45,620 nucleotides of DNA from Verrucomicrobiota bacterium (lineage in GTDB: Bacteria; Verrucomicrobiota; Verrucomicrobiia; Verrucomicrobiales; Akkermansiaceae), in assembly GCA_026397725.1 (NCBI GenBank), contig JAPLUI010000107.1, positions 1 through 45,620 of the forward strand, read 5' to 3'. Both the position numbers and the translations under genes were made by a program. The notes under the pieces are model-generated. The model searched no databases and was not told where the DNA came from. It saw nothing but the letters and a program-made list of their open reading frames with translations. The stretch's first letter is position 1. Each line of letters opens with the position of its first letter. Shown piece after piece: positions 1 to 8,574 of this stretch.

Positions 1-1386
1 CTTGCGCAGTGCCGCAATGGTCGGCTCAACCTCAAAGGGCGTGTATTCTCCGGGTTTGTTGCCGGAATATCTGCCGCCGCCCGTCCAGAATTCAGTCATG
101 ATCCGGTCCACTTTGGGCACCACGTCATCCTGACGCCAGGGACCGCCGTAGGGTTCACAGAGAAAGTCCAGCCCGGCGCCATGCAGTTTTTGTTGAATGG
201 TGGCAAAGTAAACCTCGCTGTAGAGGTCCTTGATGGTGGCGTTGAAATCCTGTTTGAATTTTTGGGTCTCCTGCTCGCTGTTGATCATGCGTTTGGCGAA
301 AGTCGGGAGATAAGGCAGCAAATCGTATTTTCTGCGGCTGGAGAATTCCTCGCGCATACGGGGCGTCCAAGAGGGCGTCCCGGCTTCGTAACTGTCGAAA
401 TGCACATGGGTCAGACCGGTCCCGATCAGATCCCCGACATGTTTCCGGATGTCACCGATGATGTGGTCGAGATGGAATTCCACCGCCTCACGACTCATCT
501 TATCGCACTCGAATCCCCTGGCTTTGGATTGCGCCGGATGCAGGCCGTTGCCCATGATCGTGTGTCCGAAGCGGTAGATTTTCCATTGGCCATCCGGCAG
601 GTCGCATGAAAGCGCGCCGGTGGACGACATCTTGCCGGACAAATCGACGATCTGTCCGGCTGTGACAATGCCCTCGGCTGGCAGGGCCAGTACGGCGATG
701 TCGCGATAAGCGGTCTTGCGTTCAGGGATGATCGGATATTCCAGCGCGCCAGTGATGGTGTTGTGCACCATGCTAGGCTCTCCCTGATAAGTATGCAAAT
801 CAATTTCGGGTACGGGAATTTGAAGGTTGAGCCCCTGGCCGCCCTCCACGGCGGTCTCCGAGAAACAGATTTCCTTCATGGCGAGTTGGGGCGTGATCCA
901 GACGCCCCCGCTGGCCTCGTATCCGGCACTGTTGAAGATGCCGAAATCCATGCCCAGGCGCTTCGATTCTTCCGCCGCGACCCTGACCAGTTTCCACCAC
1001 GGCTCAGTCCATGCGATCCGTTCAGGGGTCGGAGAGTTTGGGATGTCATAAGCGCAGGGGGTGATGATGTCAGCCACATTGAACATGGTCGTGCGGCCGA
1101 ACCCGGCGGCCTTGAGAGCCTGCAAATCCCGCTTGATGCCGGACTCGCTGAGATTTGAGCCCATCCACATCCAAAGCACTCCGGGCTTGGCCGATTCAGG
1201 CGGTGTTAGAAACAACCGCTCGGGATCGAGCGCCCCGGCCGGCCCCGGCTTGTCGGTGCCGGTGGTGTCCACCACCGGGTTGGTAGCCAGGTCCGGCAGG
1301 ACGGCTCCCCGCGCCGAAAAGCAGAAAATGGCCAACCATAGGCCGTATCGGAGCACACCATGGATCTTTGTTTGTTGCATGAACAT
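1..1386 (-). CDS. GH106-like alpha-L-rhamnosidase family protein, partial (C-terminus beyond window)
   Basis: The minus frame is open from an ATG at 1386 (a second, in-frame ATG lies at 1380) to base 1, giving 462 codons without a stop. A hydrophobic N-terminal stretch (LWLAIFCFSARGA) suggests export. The N-terminal region reads PPESAKPGVLWMWMG and the middle HVHFDSYEAGTPSWTPRMRE, which match the equivalent segments PPDVARPWVYWYFMDG and LHFDSWEMSSQNW of the GH106-like protein at 2971-5847. Family members act as exo-alpha-L-rhamnosidases on plant or algal glycans; the exact substrate here is not visible. It follows the esterase at 1416-2966 after a 29-base gap and is probably co-transcribed with it. 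No strong Shine-Dalgarno is seen. Roughly half of a normal GH106 protein lies outside the window. Confidence 0.8.
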   Translation of the reverse strand, partial: MFMQQTKIHGVLRYGLWLAIFCFSARGAVLPDLATNPVVDTTGTDKPGPAGALDPERLFLTPPESAKPGVLWMWMGSNLSESGIKRDLQALKAAGFGRTTMFNVADIITPCAYDIPNSPTPERIAWTEPWWKLVRVAAEESKRLGMDFGIFNSAGYEASGGVWITPQLAMKEICFSETAVEGGQGLNLQIPVPEIDLHTYQGEPSMVHNTITGALEYPIIPERKTAYRDIAVLALPAEGIVTAGQIVDLSGKMSSTGALSCDLPDGQWKIYRFGHTIMGNGLHPAQSKARGFECDKMSREAVEFHLDHIIGDIRKHVGDLIGTGLTHVHFDSYEAGTPSWTPRMREEFSSRRKYDLLPYLPTFAKRMINSEQETQKFKQDFNATIKDLYSEVYFATIQQKLHGAGLDFLCEPYGGPWRQDDVVPKVDRIMTEFWTGGGRYSGNKPGEYTPFEVEPTIAALRK

Positions 1387-1415
1387 GATGGGTATTTCAT
1401 TGGGTGTTTCCTTCT

Positions 1416-2966
1416 TCACTTCTCCGTGCTGAATGGAGATGCCGGCAGGCCATCCTTGTTATACAGGTTGCAGCCTTCGGGATTCCTACTATATGCGTAG
1501 TGGACGGCCACCGGCGTGGGAACTTCCGGGCTTGAAACCACGACGGTGTCACCGTCGATGACCGCTTCGGCCCAAGACCATTTCAGCCCTTTCGGCGCAG
1601 CCGGATCGGACGAGGCGATGGCGAATTGTTTGAGCTTGCCGCCGGGAACTTCCTGGACCGGAGCCTGATCTTTCTTGCTGCCGACCATCAGGCCCTTGCC
1701 CACCTGGTCAAACGAGATGCGGATCGTGTTGCCTTCCATGTTCATGCTCTTGTAGAGCGGGCCGCTGTAGGCCAGATCCTTCCTGTTGTAATCCTTGGCC
1801 AGTGCCCACAAGGCCAGACGCGTTCCCGTGTCCAGCTTGTTAGGTGGGTGGATGTTGCCCGGTTCACCGATGTCAATGATCACTGCCAGACCCGCGTTTT
1901 TGACACTGCCGAGGCACTTGAGCTGAGCCATGCGAACGCCCACCCAACCGTCACCGCCTTCCGGATTCGAGTTCGCATTCATGAAGCTTGCGAGCTGCAC
2001 GACGTTAACCGGAAAGTCGCCTTGATTCCAGACCTTGCGCCAGCCGGTGATGAGGGCCTTCAGCTTCTGCAAATAGAGGTCCTCGCTATCGTCGCCATTG
2101 GATTCGCCTTGGTACCAGAGCATGCTCCTGATGGCAAAGGGGATCAGTCGCTCGGTGTAGCCGTAGAGACCGCCGTAATTGGGATTGTTGTTCTCCGGCT
2201 GCTTTGGCTGGGCTGCAAAATCCTTGCCTGTGGCCATGGCCTCTCGCGCCGAGGTGAGCCAGGTGTCCATGTCGGCGAGATGGCTGGCAAGGGCTTTTCG
2301 GTATTGCGCCATCCTCTTAAGCTCAAGGTCCCTCAATGCCGGCGCGCTCTTGAAGCCTTCGGATTCTATCCATTGCTCAATCGGGCTTCCGCTGACGGCG
2401 TTGTTCAACAGACCGATGGGGATGCCGGTCTCCTGAACAAGCTTGCGAGCGAAGTAGAAGCCCACTCCAGAGAATTCACCAATGGTTGCCGGAGAACAAA
2501 CGGCCCAGCCATCGCCGCAGCGGGAATGGCGGATGACGGGAAAATCCGCCTTTGCCATATCTTCAGCAGCCCTGAGTTCGTTCATTGTGAATGCCATGTT
2601 GGACTGGCCGGAACACAGGTAAACGTCGCCCACCAGGACATCCGCTATTTTCAGCGGCGTGTTACCGATAGCAGAAGTAATGATCATTTCCGCAGGTGCC
2701 GACGAAGCCTTCAGGGCGTCCAATCTAACAATCCACTTGCCATCCTTGTCCGCTTCGGCGGTTTTCTCCTGTGCCTCGAACTTGACCGTGACCCTCGTGC
2801 CCGGCTTGGCCGTTCCCCATACCGGCACCGGCATCTCGCGCTGGAGCACCATGTGATCGCTGAAGAGCTTGCTCACCACCGGATTGTCCTGCCCCAGACA
2901 CACGGCGCCGGTTGCCGCCATTAACAACGCGGCCATCCCGCACAACTTTGTGTTCTTCATGTTCAT
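1416..2966 (-). CDS. Sialate O-acetylesterase-like SGNH esterase
   Basis: 516 residues with a signal peptide (MNMKNTKLCGMAALLMAATG, predicted cut near residue 25). SGNH signatures are visible: VYLCSGQSNM at about 115-125 carries the nucleophile Ser in block I, SMLWYQGESNGDD at about 285 is the second conserved block typical of sialate O-acetylesterase (DUF303/PF03629), and DIGEPGNIHPPNKLDTG at about 365-380 supplies the catalytic His. An N-terminal beta-sandwich (FSDHMVLQREMPVPVWG) precedes the catalytic domain, as usual for the family. The likely role is periplasmic or extracellular removal of acetyl esters from a polysaccharide so that the neighbouring glycosidases can act. The gap to the upstream GH106 gene is 4 bases, so the two are almost certainly one transcript. 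In many PVC bacteria this family acts on acetylated glycans other than sialic acid; the substrate is not determined by the sequence. Confidence 0.9.
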   Translation of the reverse strand: MNMKNTKLCGMAALLMAATGAVCLGQDNPVVSKLFSDHMVLQREMPVPVWGTAKPGTRVTVKFEAQEKTAEADKDGKWIVRLDALKASSAPAEMIITSAIGNTPLKIADVLVGDVYLCSGQSNMAFTMNELRAAEDMAKADFPVIRHSRCGDGWAVCSPATIGEFSGVGFYFARKLVQETGIPIGLLNNAVSGSPIEQWIESEGFKSAPALRDLELKRMAQYRKALASHLADMDTWLTSAREAMATGKDFAAQPKQPENNNPNYGGLYGYTERLIPFAIRSMLWYQGESNGDDSEDLYLQKLKALITGWRKVWNQGDFPVNVVQLASFMNANSNPEGGDGWVGVRMAQLKCLGSVKNAGLAVIIDIGEPGNIHPPNKLDTGTRLALWALAKDYNRKDLAYSGPLYKSMNMEGNTIRISFDQVGKGLMVGSKKDQAPVQEVPGGKLKQFAIASSDPAAPKGLKWSWAEAVIDGDTVVVSSPEVPTPVAVHYAYSRNPEGCNLYNKDGLPASPFSTEK

Positions 2967-2970
2967 CGAG

Positions 2971-5847
2971 TTACTCCATTTCCATTGTTTGAATCGTCAG
3001 CAACTGCACCGGACCGAACAGACCTGACTCTAGCAGCGGCGAGTCTTTTCCATAGGGATTCCATGACGACCATGTGAACCTCTTCCCTTCGGGCAACGAC
3101 TGGTCGCCGATCAGGCGGTTAGGCCAGAGATTGACGACGGAGATTTCCAGCGTATTTGCACCGGGCTTGGCAGCGCCAGTGATGTCCACGCGGAACGGAT
3201 CGGTCCAGACGACACCCAAATCCTTGCCGTTGAGCTTCACCCGCGCCATCACCGCCACCTTGCCCAGATCGAGAAAAATATTGGATTTCGGGTTTTGGAT
3301 TTTGGATTCCGGCAGTTCGATGACTTTCCGATAGGTCGCGGTACCGGAATAGAACTTGATGCCCACCTCGGGCCGCTTGCTCCAGTCGTCGAGCATATCA
3401 AAGGTGACTTTCTCCGGGCCGCCCCATTTCGGGTCGAAGCCGACCTCCCACGGGCCGGTGAGTTCGCAGACCTTGGTGAGGGGTGGAAAGTTAGAGCCGG
3501 GCACGGGCATACCTGCCGATTGGCGGAAGATGACAAAGAGCGATCCCTGCGGGGGGAATTCCAGCGGAACCATGGTGCAATCGTTGGCTTGTGTGAACGC
3601 TGTCGCAAGGCGGCAGGTGCCACTCACGGGATCCCAAAGTTCCGGTTGCTTGCCGGCAACGCGAAAGGTGCATGAGGCGCTTAGCGCGCCGCTGGTCCTG
3701 TTAGCCACCAGATAGATATCCGTGCTGCCGTCGCGGCGGTGAATATATCGCAGATCACTTTTGGATTCGAAGTCCGGCGGAACGCCCAGCTTCGCGAGCC
3801 TCGCGGCTGCCACGTCATATTCAGGATAAAGATCGGCATGGGTTGCAACAGGCTCGCTTTTGATCTGCGCGGCAAGTTCCTTTGCTTCGGCATCGCAGGC
3901 CGGATAGTTCGCCAGACTCGGCGATTTCTGTGGTGGCGTGCCGAGGACAATCGCACCGTCATCGGCCAACTGTTTGATCTTCCGTAACAGCGCCGGCGTC
4001 ATGGCGTCCACCTGCGGCAATACTAACAGGCGGTAACTCATACCGTCGGGAAACACGATTTGACCTTTCTTGACCGATGCACGTTCAATGAGCGTACCGG
4101 GAGCACACCCGTCAAAATTGTAACCGCGCCGGTCCGCCATCCCGGGGAGCGTCGCCGACGCCGGCGGACGGAAAACGGCTGGCGCACCCTCGTGGTCAAG
4201 ATAGAGTATGTCAGCCACCGCCAGACCGCGGCGCAACAGCGCCTGGCAGCGCGCCAGATAGGTGTGATAGGCCTTTGCCATGCCCCACCACGTTTGCGTC
4301 CGCTCCCAGTGTATCGCATAACTCGACATCGTCATGCCTGGATAGCGGTCAAGCCACGGCTGATGCGCGTAACGGTGAAAGACAAACCGGTTGATGCCGG
4401 CACACAACGCCCAGTCACCCTGCAGCTTGATTGAGCCTGGATATTTCTTCCAGCCGTCTTGGTCACCGGTAAACGATTCCGCACCCACAATGGGCCTCCC
4501 CCGTGTATGCGCGATCGATACCGCTTCGAGGACACTGTATTCCGCGTTGAATACGTTCGTCCAGAACTCGCCCATCGGCACATCGGCCACGCCACCCAGC
4601 GCAAGATCGCCCGCCGGATTCAAATCATAAGGTTCCATGGACAGTTTCAAGCCGTGCTGATTCCCAAGGGCCTTCAGTCGCATCGCATGATTCTCCACCA
4701 CCAGCTCCTGCGCCGTCAGCCGCAAATCCCACAGGAATCTTTCGGACACCGCGACGCTCTCAACAACGCGCCCCTGCATCGTCGGCAGAAACCGCAACGG
4801 ATCATAGCCGCGCCGCTGGCGGAATTCCTCGCGGAACTTCTCCGTCCAGTTCTGCGAACTCATCTCCCAACTGTCGAAGTGCAGTGTGGTTAGACCGCGT
4901 CCCGGATGCTTCGGCTCGCCAACAGTCTTGAGCAGGGTTCCAACAAATGACTCGAAATGAGCTTCCAGCGCAGCCTTGTCGAACTTGTCGCACTCGAGCC
5001 CCAGCCCCGGCACCGGAGCCGGTTTCGTGATCTGCCCGGTGATGGTGCGGCCAAACCGCATGATCGTCCAATTCCCCGCCGGCACATCCCACACCAACCG
5101 GCCGTCGGCCGCCAGCTTCGCAGTCAGTTCGATGACCTGTTTCGACGCGATGCACTCGCCAGCCGGCAGCACCATGCGATCAGCGGTCAAAAACAATTTA
5201 GTGCCAGCTTGGAAGTACGGGGGGCGGAAATACAGTGCCTTCTCTTCCACATCAGGGATCCGGTATGATCCGACCGGTGTCGGGAACGCAAGCACCACAA
5301 CATCTTTGTAAAATTCTTTCCAGATCTTATGCAATTCGGGTACCGACGGTTCCCCAAAGATCGGCTTGCGGGGCGGAGGCTGCGGCAGCAGCGCATCAAA
5401 ATGCGCCGGACCGGTCACCTGCGTTTCGCTGGCGACAAGGTGCTGCATGGATTGCTCCGGCTTGACCCACGGCCCGCCGGTGCCGCACCAACCCGGCCCC
5501 GCGGCAAGCGCAAGTTCAATCCCCAGCCTGTCGGCCTCATTGACGGCATGCTTGAGCAGCTCGCGCCACGGCCCGCTCATGAATTCCACAGGCCCGCGTT
5601 CCCCGCCGCTGATCTCAAGATAGATCGCGCCGCCGATCCCGGCCTGTTTCATGGCCTCCAGGTCGGCAGTCAACCCCTCACGCGTGAGGTTGCCGTCCAT
5701 GAAATACCAGTAAACCCACGGCCGTGCCACATCCGGCGGAGTGACAAAATCCTTCTGCAGATCATCTGACATGACACTGCCAGTCAGCGCCGACAGAGTT
5801 AACATAAACAGCAATAGTCGTTTCATAAAATATTTCATGATGCTCAT
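2971..5847 (-). CDS. GH106-like alpha-L-rhamnosidase
   Basis: 958 residues with a signal peptide (KRLLLFMLTLSALTG). The N-terminal signature FVTPPDVARPWVYWYFMDGN (34-53), the segment LTTLHFDSWEMSSQNW (319-334) followed by FREEFRQRRGYDPLRFLPTM, and MGEFWTN (425-431) are characteristic of GH106 (PF17132). A C-terminal galactose-binding-like beta-sandwich (TGPWEVGFDPKWGG 797-810; VMARVKLNGKDLGVVW 866-881) completes the usual architecture, so the protein appears full length. Expected reaction: hydrolysis of terminal alpha-L-rhamnose in the periplasm or outside the cell. Residues 847-857 (ESKIQNPKSNI) are encoded by a short DNA repeat tract at 3281-3308 that sits in a loop of the C-terminal domain. 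The gene lies between two esterase genes with gaps of 4 and 27 bases. Confidence 0.88.
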   Translation of the reverse strand: MSIMKYFMKRLLLFMLTLSALTGSVMSDDLQKDFVTPPDVARPWVYWYFMDGNLTREGLTADLEAMKQAGIGGAIYLEISGGERGPVEFMSGPWRELLKHAVNEADRLGIELALAAGPGWCGTGGPWVKPEQSMQHLVASETQVTGPAHFDALLPQPPPRKPIFGEPSVPELHKIWKEFYKDVVVLAFPTPVGSYRIPDVEEKALYFRPPYFQAGTKLFLTADRMVLPAGECIASKQVIELTAKLAADGRLVWDVPAGNWTIMRFGRTITGQITKPAPVPGLGLECDKFDKAALEAHFESFVGTLLKTVGEPKHPGRGLTTLHFDSWEMSSQNWTEKFREEFRQRRGYDPLRFLPTMQGRVVESVAVSERFLWDLRLTAQELVVENHAMRLKALGNQHGLKLSMEPYDLNPAGDLALGGVADVPMGEFWTNVFNAEYSVLEAVSIAHTRGRPIVGAESFTGDQDGWKKYPGSIKLQGDWALCAGINRFVFHRYAHQPWLDRYPGMTMSSYAIHWERTQTWWGMAKAYHTYLARCQALLRRGLAVADILYLDHEGAPAVFRPPASATLPGMADRRGYNFDGCAPGTLIERASVKKGQIVFPDGMSYRLLVLPQVDAMTPALLRKIKQLADDGAIVLGTPPQKSPSLANYPACDAEAKELAAQIKSEPVATHADLYPEYDVAAARLAKLGVPPDFESKSDLRYIHRRDGSTDIYLVANRTSGALSASCTFRVAGKQPELWDPVSGTCRLATAFTQANDCTMVPLEFPPQGSLFVIFRQSAGMPVPGSNFPPLTKVCELTGPWEVGFDPKWGGPEKVTFDMLDDWSKRPEVGIKFYSGTATYRKVIELPESKIQNPKSNIFLDLGKVAVMARVKLNGKDLGVVWTDPFRVDITGAAKPGANTLEISVVNLWPNRLIGDQSLPEGKRFTWSSWNPYGKDSPLLESGLFGPVQLLTIQTMEME
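3281..3308. repeat. Short imperfect tandem repeat tract inside a coding region
   Basis: Three imperfect copies of a TTGGATTT-type unit (read as ATCCAAAA on the minus strand) lie inside the GH106 gene and encode KIQNPKSNI in frame. The corresponding region of the paralogue at 31323-36191 (between ATYRK and ILDLG) lacks this motif, which argues that the tract was inserted or expanded in this gene. Confidence 0.65.
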
Positions 5848-5874
5848 TGGAAAGACCTGTTTCTTTCTCCGTGG

Positions 5875-7149
5875 TTACTTGTTTTGAACTGGTACAATCT
5901 CAACTTGGTGGGCTTGCATCACCAACGCTTTCCGAATGGCCTCAAACTTCTTGTTCATCTCTTGCATGCGCTCCTTGAAGACCGCTTCGCGTTTGGCTTC
6001 GACCGCTTCAGGTGTGATGCCCATGAACTCGGGAACCCCACCCGCTTGGCAGACACCGCCGAATATCCTGTCACTGAAATAGCCGTTCTTGGCACTGATG
6101 GCCGCCCAGACGGCCTTGACTTGGTCGGCAACCGGACCTGCTGCCAGGACCGCGGCGGCCAGATTGACTCCGGCACTTAACTCATCGTTAGAGCAGTCCG
6201 CGACTTTCACGCCTGCCAGGCGGATTTCGTAGCGGCCCGCCTTGAGGCCGGTCACCTTCAACCGGTAGTCGTTCAGCTCTTCAAGGATCGGCAGCCACTT
6301 CAGGATGTTTTTGGCATCGCCCTCGGGAAAGAACGGCAGGGCGTTGTCCTTCTGCTGAAACGTGATTTTCCCATCAGCATCAACCTTCAGTCCCTCGATC
6401 GTACAATTCTTCTTCTCAACGACTTTGCTGGATGCCGCGTTGATTTCAACTGCGGCAACGAAAGGTGGGAAACTCATTCCTTTCAGAATCGTCGCAGCCA
6501 TCAACGTCTGTCCCGCTTGGCCGGGATGAACCTGGTCGCCACCGCCGATCCGCACAGTGGGCATGGTCGGGCGGGCCTTGTCAATAAACTCAAGGTAGGG
6601 ATGAAACTGATCCACAAACAGGGCGTTGCCATTTGTCGCAGCCGTTTGTTTCACGACGGCTGTAATCCTTTCGAGCGCGCGATTGCCCGTCGTGTCAATC
6701 GCCAGCTTGTCGTCGGGGTTCTCACACGCCTGAGGACTACACCAGGCCACCCGGATGCTGGCGGCCTTCGCCTGATCGGCGATGCCCTGCATCGCTTCCG
6801 TGAATGTCTTTATATCTCCCCCGGCATCGTTCATCCCGAAATCAACGGTCAATGCAGTCGCCGCGCACGACAGGACATCGCGCTTGAAACGGTTCTTACC
6901 GCCCGGCGCTCCGTCCCCGCCGATGCCCACATTAAAGAACCTCAACTCCCATGCGGGAAAGCGGGTGAGCGCCCAGGCCTCCACATAACTGCTATACATG
7001 TGTTGGGCGGTAATGCTGTCGCCCATCATCACGACCTTGTCGCCATCCTTGAGGAAGAACTCGGCGGCGGTGCAGGGCGATGCAGTCGCCAGCAGAGTCC
7101 ATGCAATGGCGTTCTTGATAGAATTCATCAGGTTCATGGGGTGTTTCAT
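5875..7149 (-). CDS. Secreted SGNH/GDSL hydrolase
   Basis: The frame is open back to a TTG at 7188, but the ATG at 7149 (MKHPMNLMNSIK) precedes a cleaner signal peptide (NAIAWTLLATASPCTAAEF) and is preferred, giving 424 residues. Block I is VVMMGDSITAQ (GDS nucleophile motif), the oxyanion Gly is in FFNVGIGGDG, the Asn block is VDFGMNDAGG, and the catalytic Asp-His pair is GGGDQVHPGQAG. These define an SGNH esterase, probably removing acyl groups from polysaccharide. The C-terminal 170 residues (from about VEKKNCTIEG) form an extra region with a KAGRYEIRL motif and a helical tail rich in Glu, Lys and Arg; I do not recognise a family for it. Gaps to neighbours are 27 and 59 bases (20 if the TTG start is used). 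Confidence 0.85.
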   Translation of the reverse strand: MKHPMNLMNSIKNAIAWTLLATASPCTAAEFFLKDGDKVVMMGDSITAQHMYSSYVEAWALTRFPAWELRFFNVGIGGDGAPGGKNRFKRDVLSCAATALTVDFGMNDAGGDIKTFTEAMQGIADQAKAASIRVAWCSPQACENPDDKLAIDTTGNRALERITAVVKQTAATNGNALFVDQFHPYLEFIDKARPTMPTVRIGGGDQVHPGQAGQTLMAATILKGMSFPPFVAAVEINAASSKVVEKKNCTIEGLKVDADGKITFQQKDNALPFFPEGDAKNILKWLPILEELNDYRLKVTGLKAGRYEIRLAGVKVADCSNDELSAGVNLAAAVLAAGPVADQVKAVWAAISAKNGYFSDRIFGGVCQAGGVPEFMGITPEAVEAKREAVFKERMQEMNKKFEAIRKALVMQAHQVEIVPVQNK

Positions 7150-7208
7150 AGAGGTTATCCTATTTAAGCTTGTATTCCTGTTTTTCAATTTCCATTTTCC
7201 TTGTCAGA

Positions 7209-8561
7209 TCAAGGCTTGGGCATGGCGGCTTTCGCGTCCACCTTTAATGCGATCACCGTATCTGTCGGATCCCAGTTGACATCACCGGGAATCGTGAGCT
7301 CTAGCGCCTCGGCCGACTGGGTGAGCTTGGCTGGCTTGCCACCTAACAATAGAGCGGCCGCGCTGAAGCGCTGGCCATTTTTCGGCGCGGGCAGGCGCAC
7401 CGTCTTCCCGTCTTTGGGTGGGATCAGCACATGCACATAGACGGTTTTGCCATCGGCGGAGTCGGTGGCCACGATGTCCCAGGGGAGGTTATGGATTGGC
7501 TCGACGATGGTGCTGGGCCGGGTGTTGAGCAGCGACACCTTGCGCTCGCGCCAGAGCTTGCCGAAGTCGGCCATGAGTTTCCTGACCTCGGGCGGATAGC
7601 CCAAGGCGTATGGCGTTAAAGCGAGGTGGATGCCGCCTTTTTGTTCGGGGCAACCGGCGCAGCGGGCGACCGCACGCAAGACTTCGTCCGCCGGAATCTT
7701 CACCTCGGTGCCCATTGCCCAGTCGCCCGTGGGCATGATGCAGCATTGGTTTTTTTCGCCGCGGTCGTGATAACCGCTCTCTGCGGCCTGCCACGATTCG
7801 TCGAGCGACAGTCCGTCCTTGACATAGGCGGGGCCGCTCTGCCAGATCACTGCATCGGGGTTGCCGGCCCGCAAGGCCGTGGCCATGCGCTGGGCATTCT
7901 CGAAATATTTCGGAGAATGATGGTCGATCCAATAACCGGAGACCCGCTCGCCATAGCGCAGACTCATCTCCTTGAACAATGCGAGGATGAAGTCATTCCA
8001 TTTCGGGTTAGGCCACAAACCGAGCTTTGGGCCGGGCAGGCCGTCCACTTCGGGTCCCCAACCGAACAGCGCGCGCTCCTCTTTTGTTAGGTCGTGCTGG
8101 TCTACCGGATGGACATAGAGACATAACGCGATGCCGCGCTTGTTGAGTTCATCGGCGAGGTCGCCGAGCATGTCGCGCTTGGCCTGATGGGTGGGCATGC
8201 CGATGTCACACATGACCTTGCTGGGGCCCATCAGATACATCGCCGCGTGAAAGGCGGTCATGGTCACATACTGGGCGCCCATGTCTTCAACCGCATCGGC
8301 AAAGGCCTTGACGTCGAAGGCGGCGGCCTGCGCGTCCAGATCCCAGAGCGCGGGATTCGGCTTGCCGAACGCGTAGGGAGTACTACGCGTATAGTGGACG
8401 AAGATCCCGAACTTCGCGTTCTTGATGAACTCGCGCCCCAGATCCTGCGGGCGGACGGCCCGGGTGGTGCCTGGCATGGGGGTGGGGGACTTGGGATCAG
8501 CGCCCCAAACGGTGGTGGCAGTTATCAGCGCGGCGAGGCCGGCAATCAGGGTGTGTTTCAT
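7209..8561 (-). CDS. GH29-like alpha-L-fucosidase family protein
   Basis: 450 residues with a signal peptide (MKHTLIAGLAALITATTVWG). The motif AKFGIFVHYTRS (49-60) is the GH29 N-terminal strand (usually KFGIFIHWG), and GYWIDHHSP (209-217) places Asp213 at the position of the GH29 catalytic nucleophile. DMGAQYVTMTAFH (93-105) matches the next conserved strand. A short C-terminal beta domain follows the barrel (TVYVHVLIPPKDGKTVRLP). The HWG motif is altered to HYT, so this may be a divergent subgroup with another substrate. The start codon is supported by the signal peptide directly after it. It lies 13 bases after the upstream chimeric gene and is part of the same tightly packed series. Confidence 0.82.
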   Translation of the reverse strand: MKHTLIAGLAALITATTVWGADPKSPTPMPGTTRAVRPQDLGREFIKNAKFGIFVHYTRSTPYAFGKPNPALWDLDAQAAAFDVKAFADAVEDMGAQYVTMTAFHAAMYLMGPSKVMCDIGMPTHQAKRDMLGDLADELNKRGIALCLYVHPVDQHDLTKEERALFGWGPEVDGLPGPKLGLWPNPKWNDFILALFKEMSLRYGERVSGYWIDHHSPKYFENAQRMATALRAGNPDAVIWQSGPAYVKDGLSLDESWQAAESGYHDRGEKNQCCIMPTGDWAMGTEVKIPADEVLRAVARCAGCPEQKGGIHLALTPYALGYPPEVRKLMADFGKLWRERKVSLLNTRPSTIVEPIHNLPWDIVATDSADGKTVYVHVLIPPKDGKTVRLPAPKNGQRFSAAALLLGGKPAKLTQSAEALELTIPGDVNWDPTDTVIALKVDAKAAMPKP

Positions 8562-8574
8562 GGTGATGTGTTTT

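Noticed and set aside
1626..2924. Long plus-strand open frames opposite real genes (also 12828-13763, 16743-18122, 36757-38484)
   Set aside because: They mirror GC-rich minus-strand genes with clear families, have no recognisable motifs and arise from codon bias.
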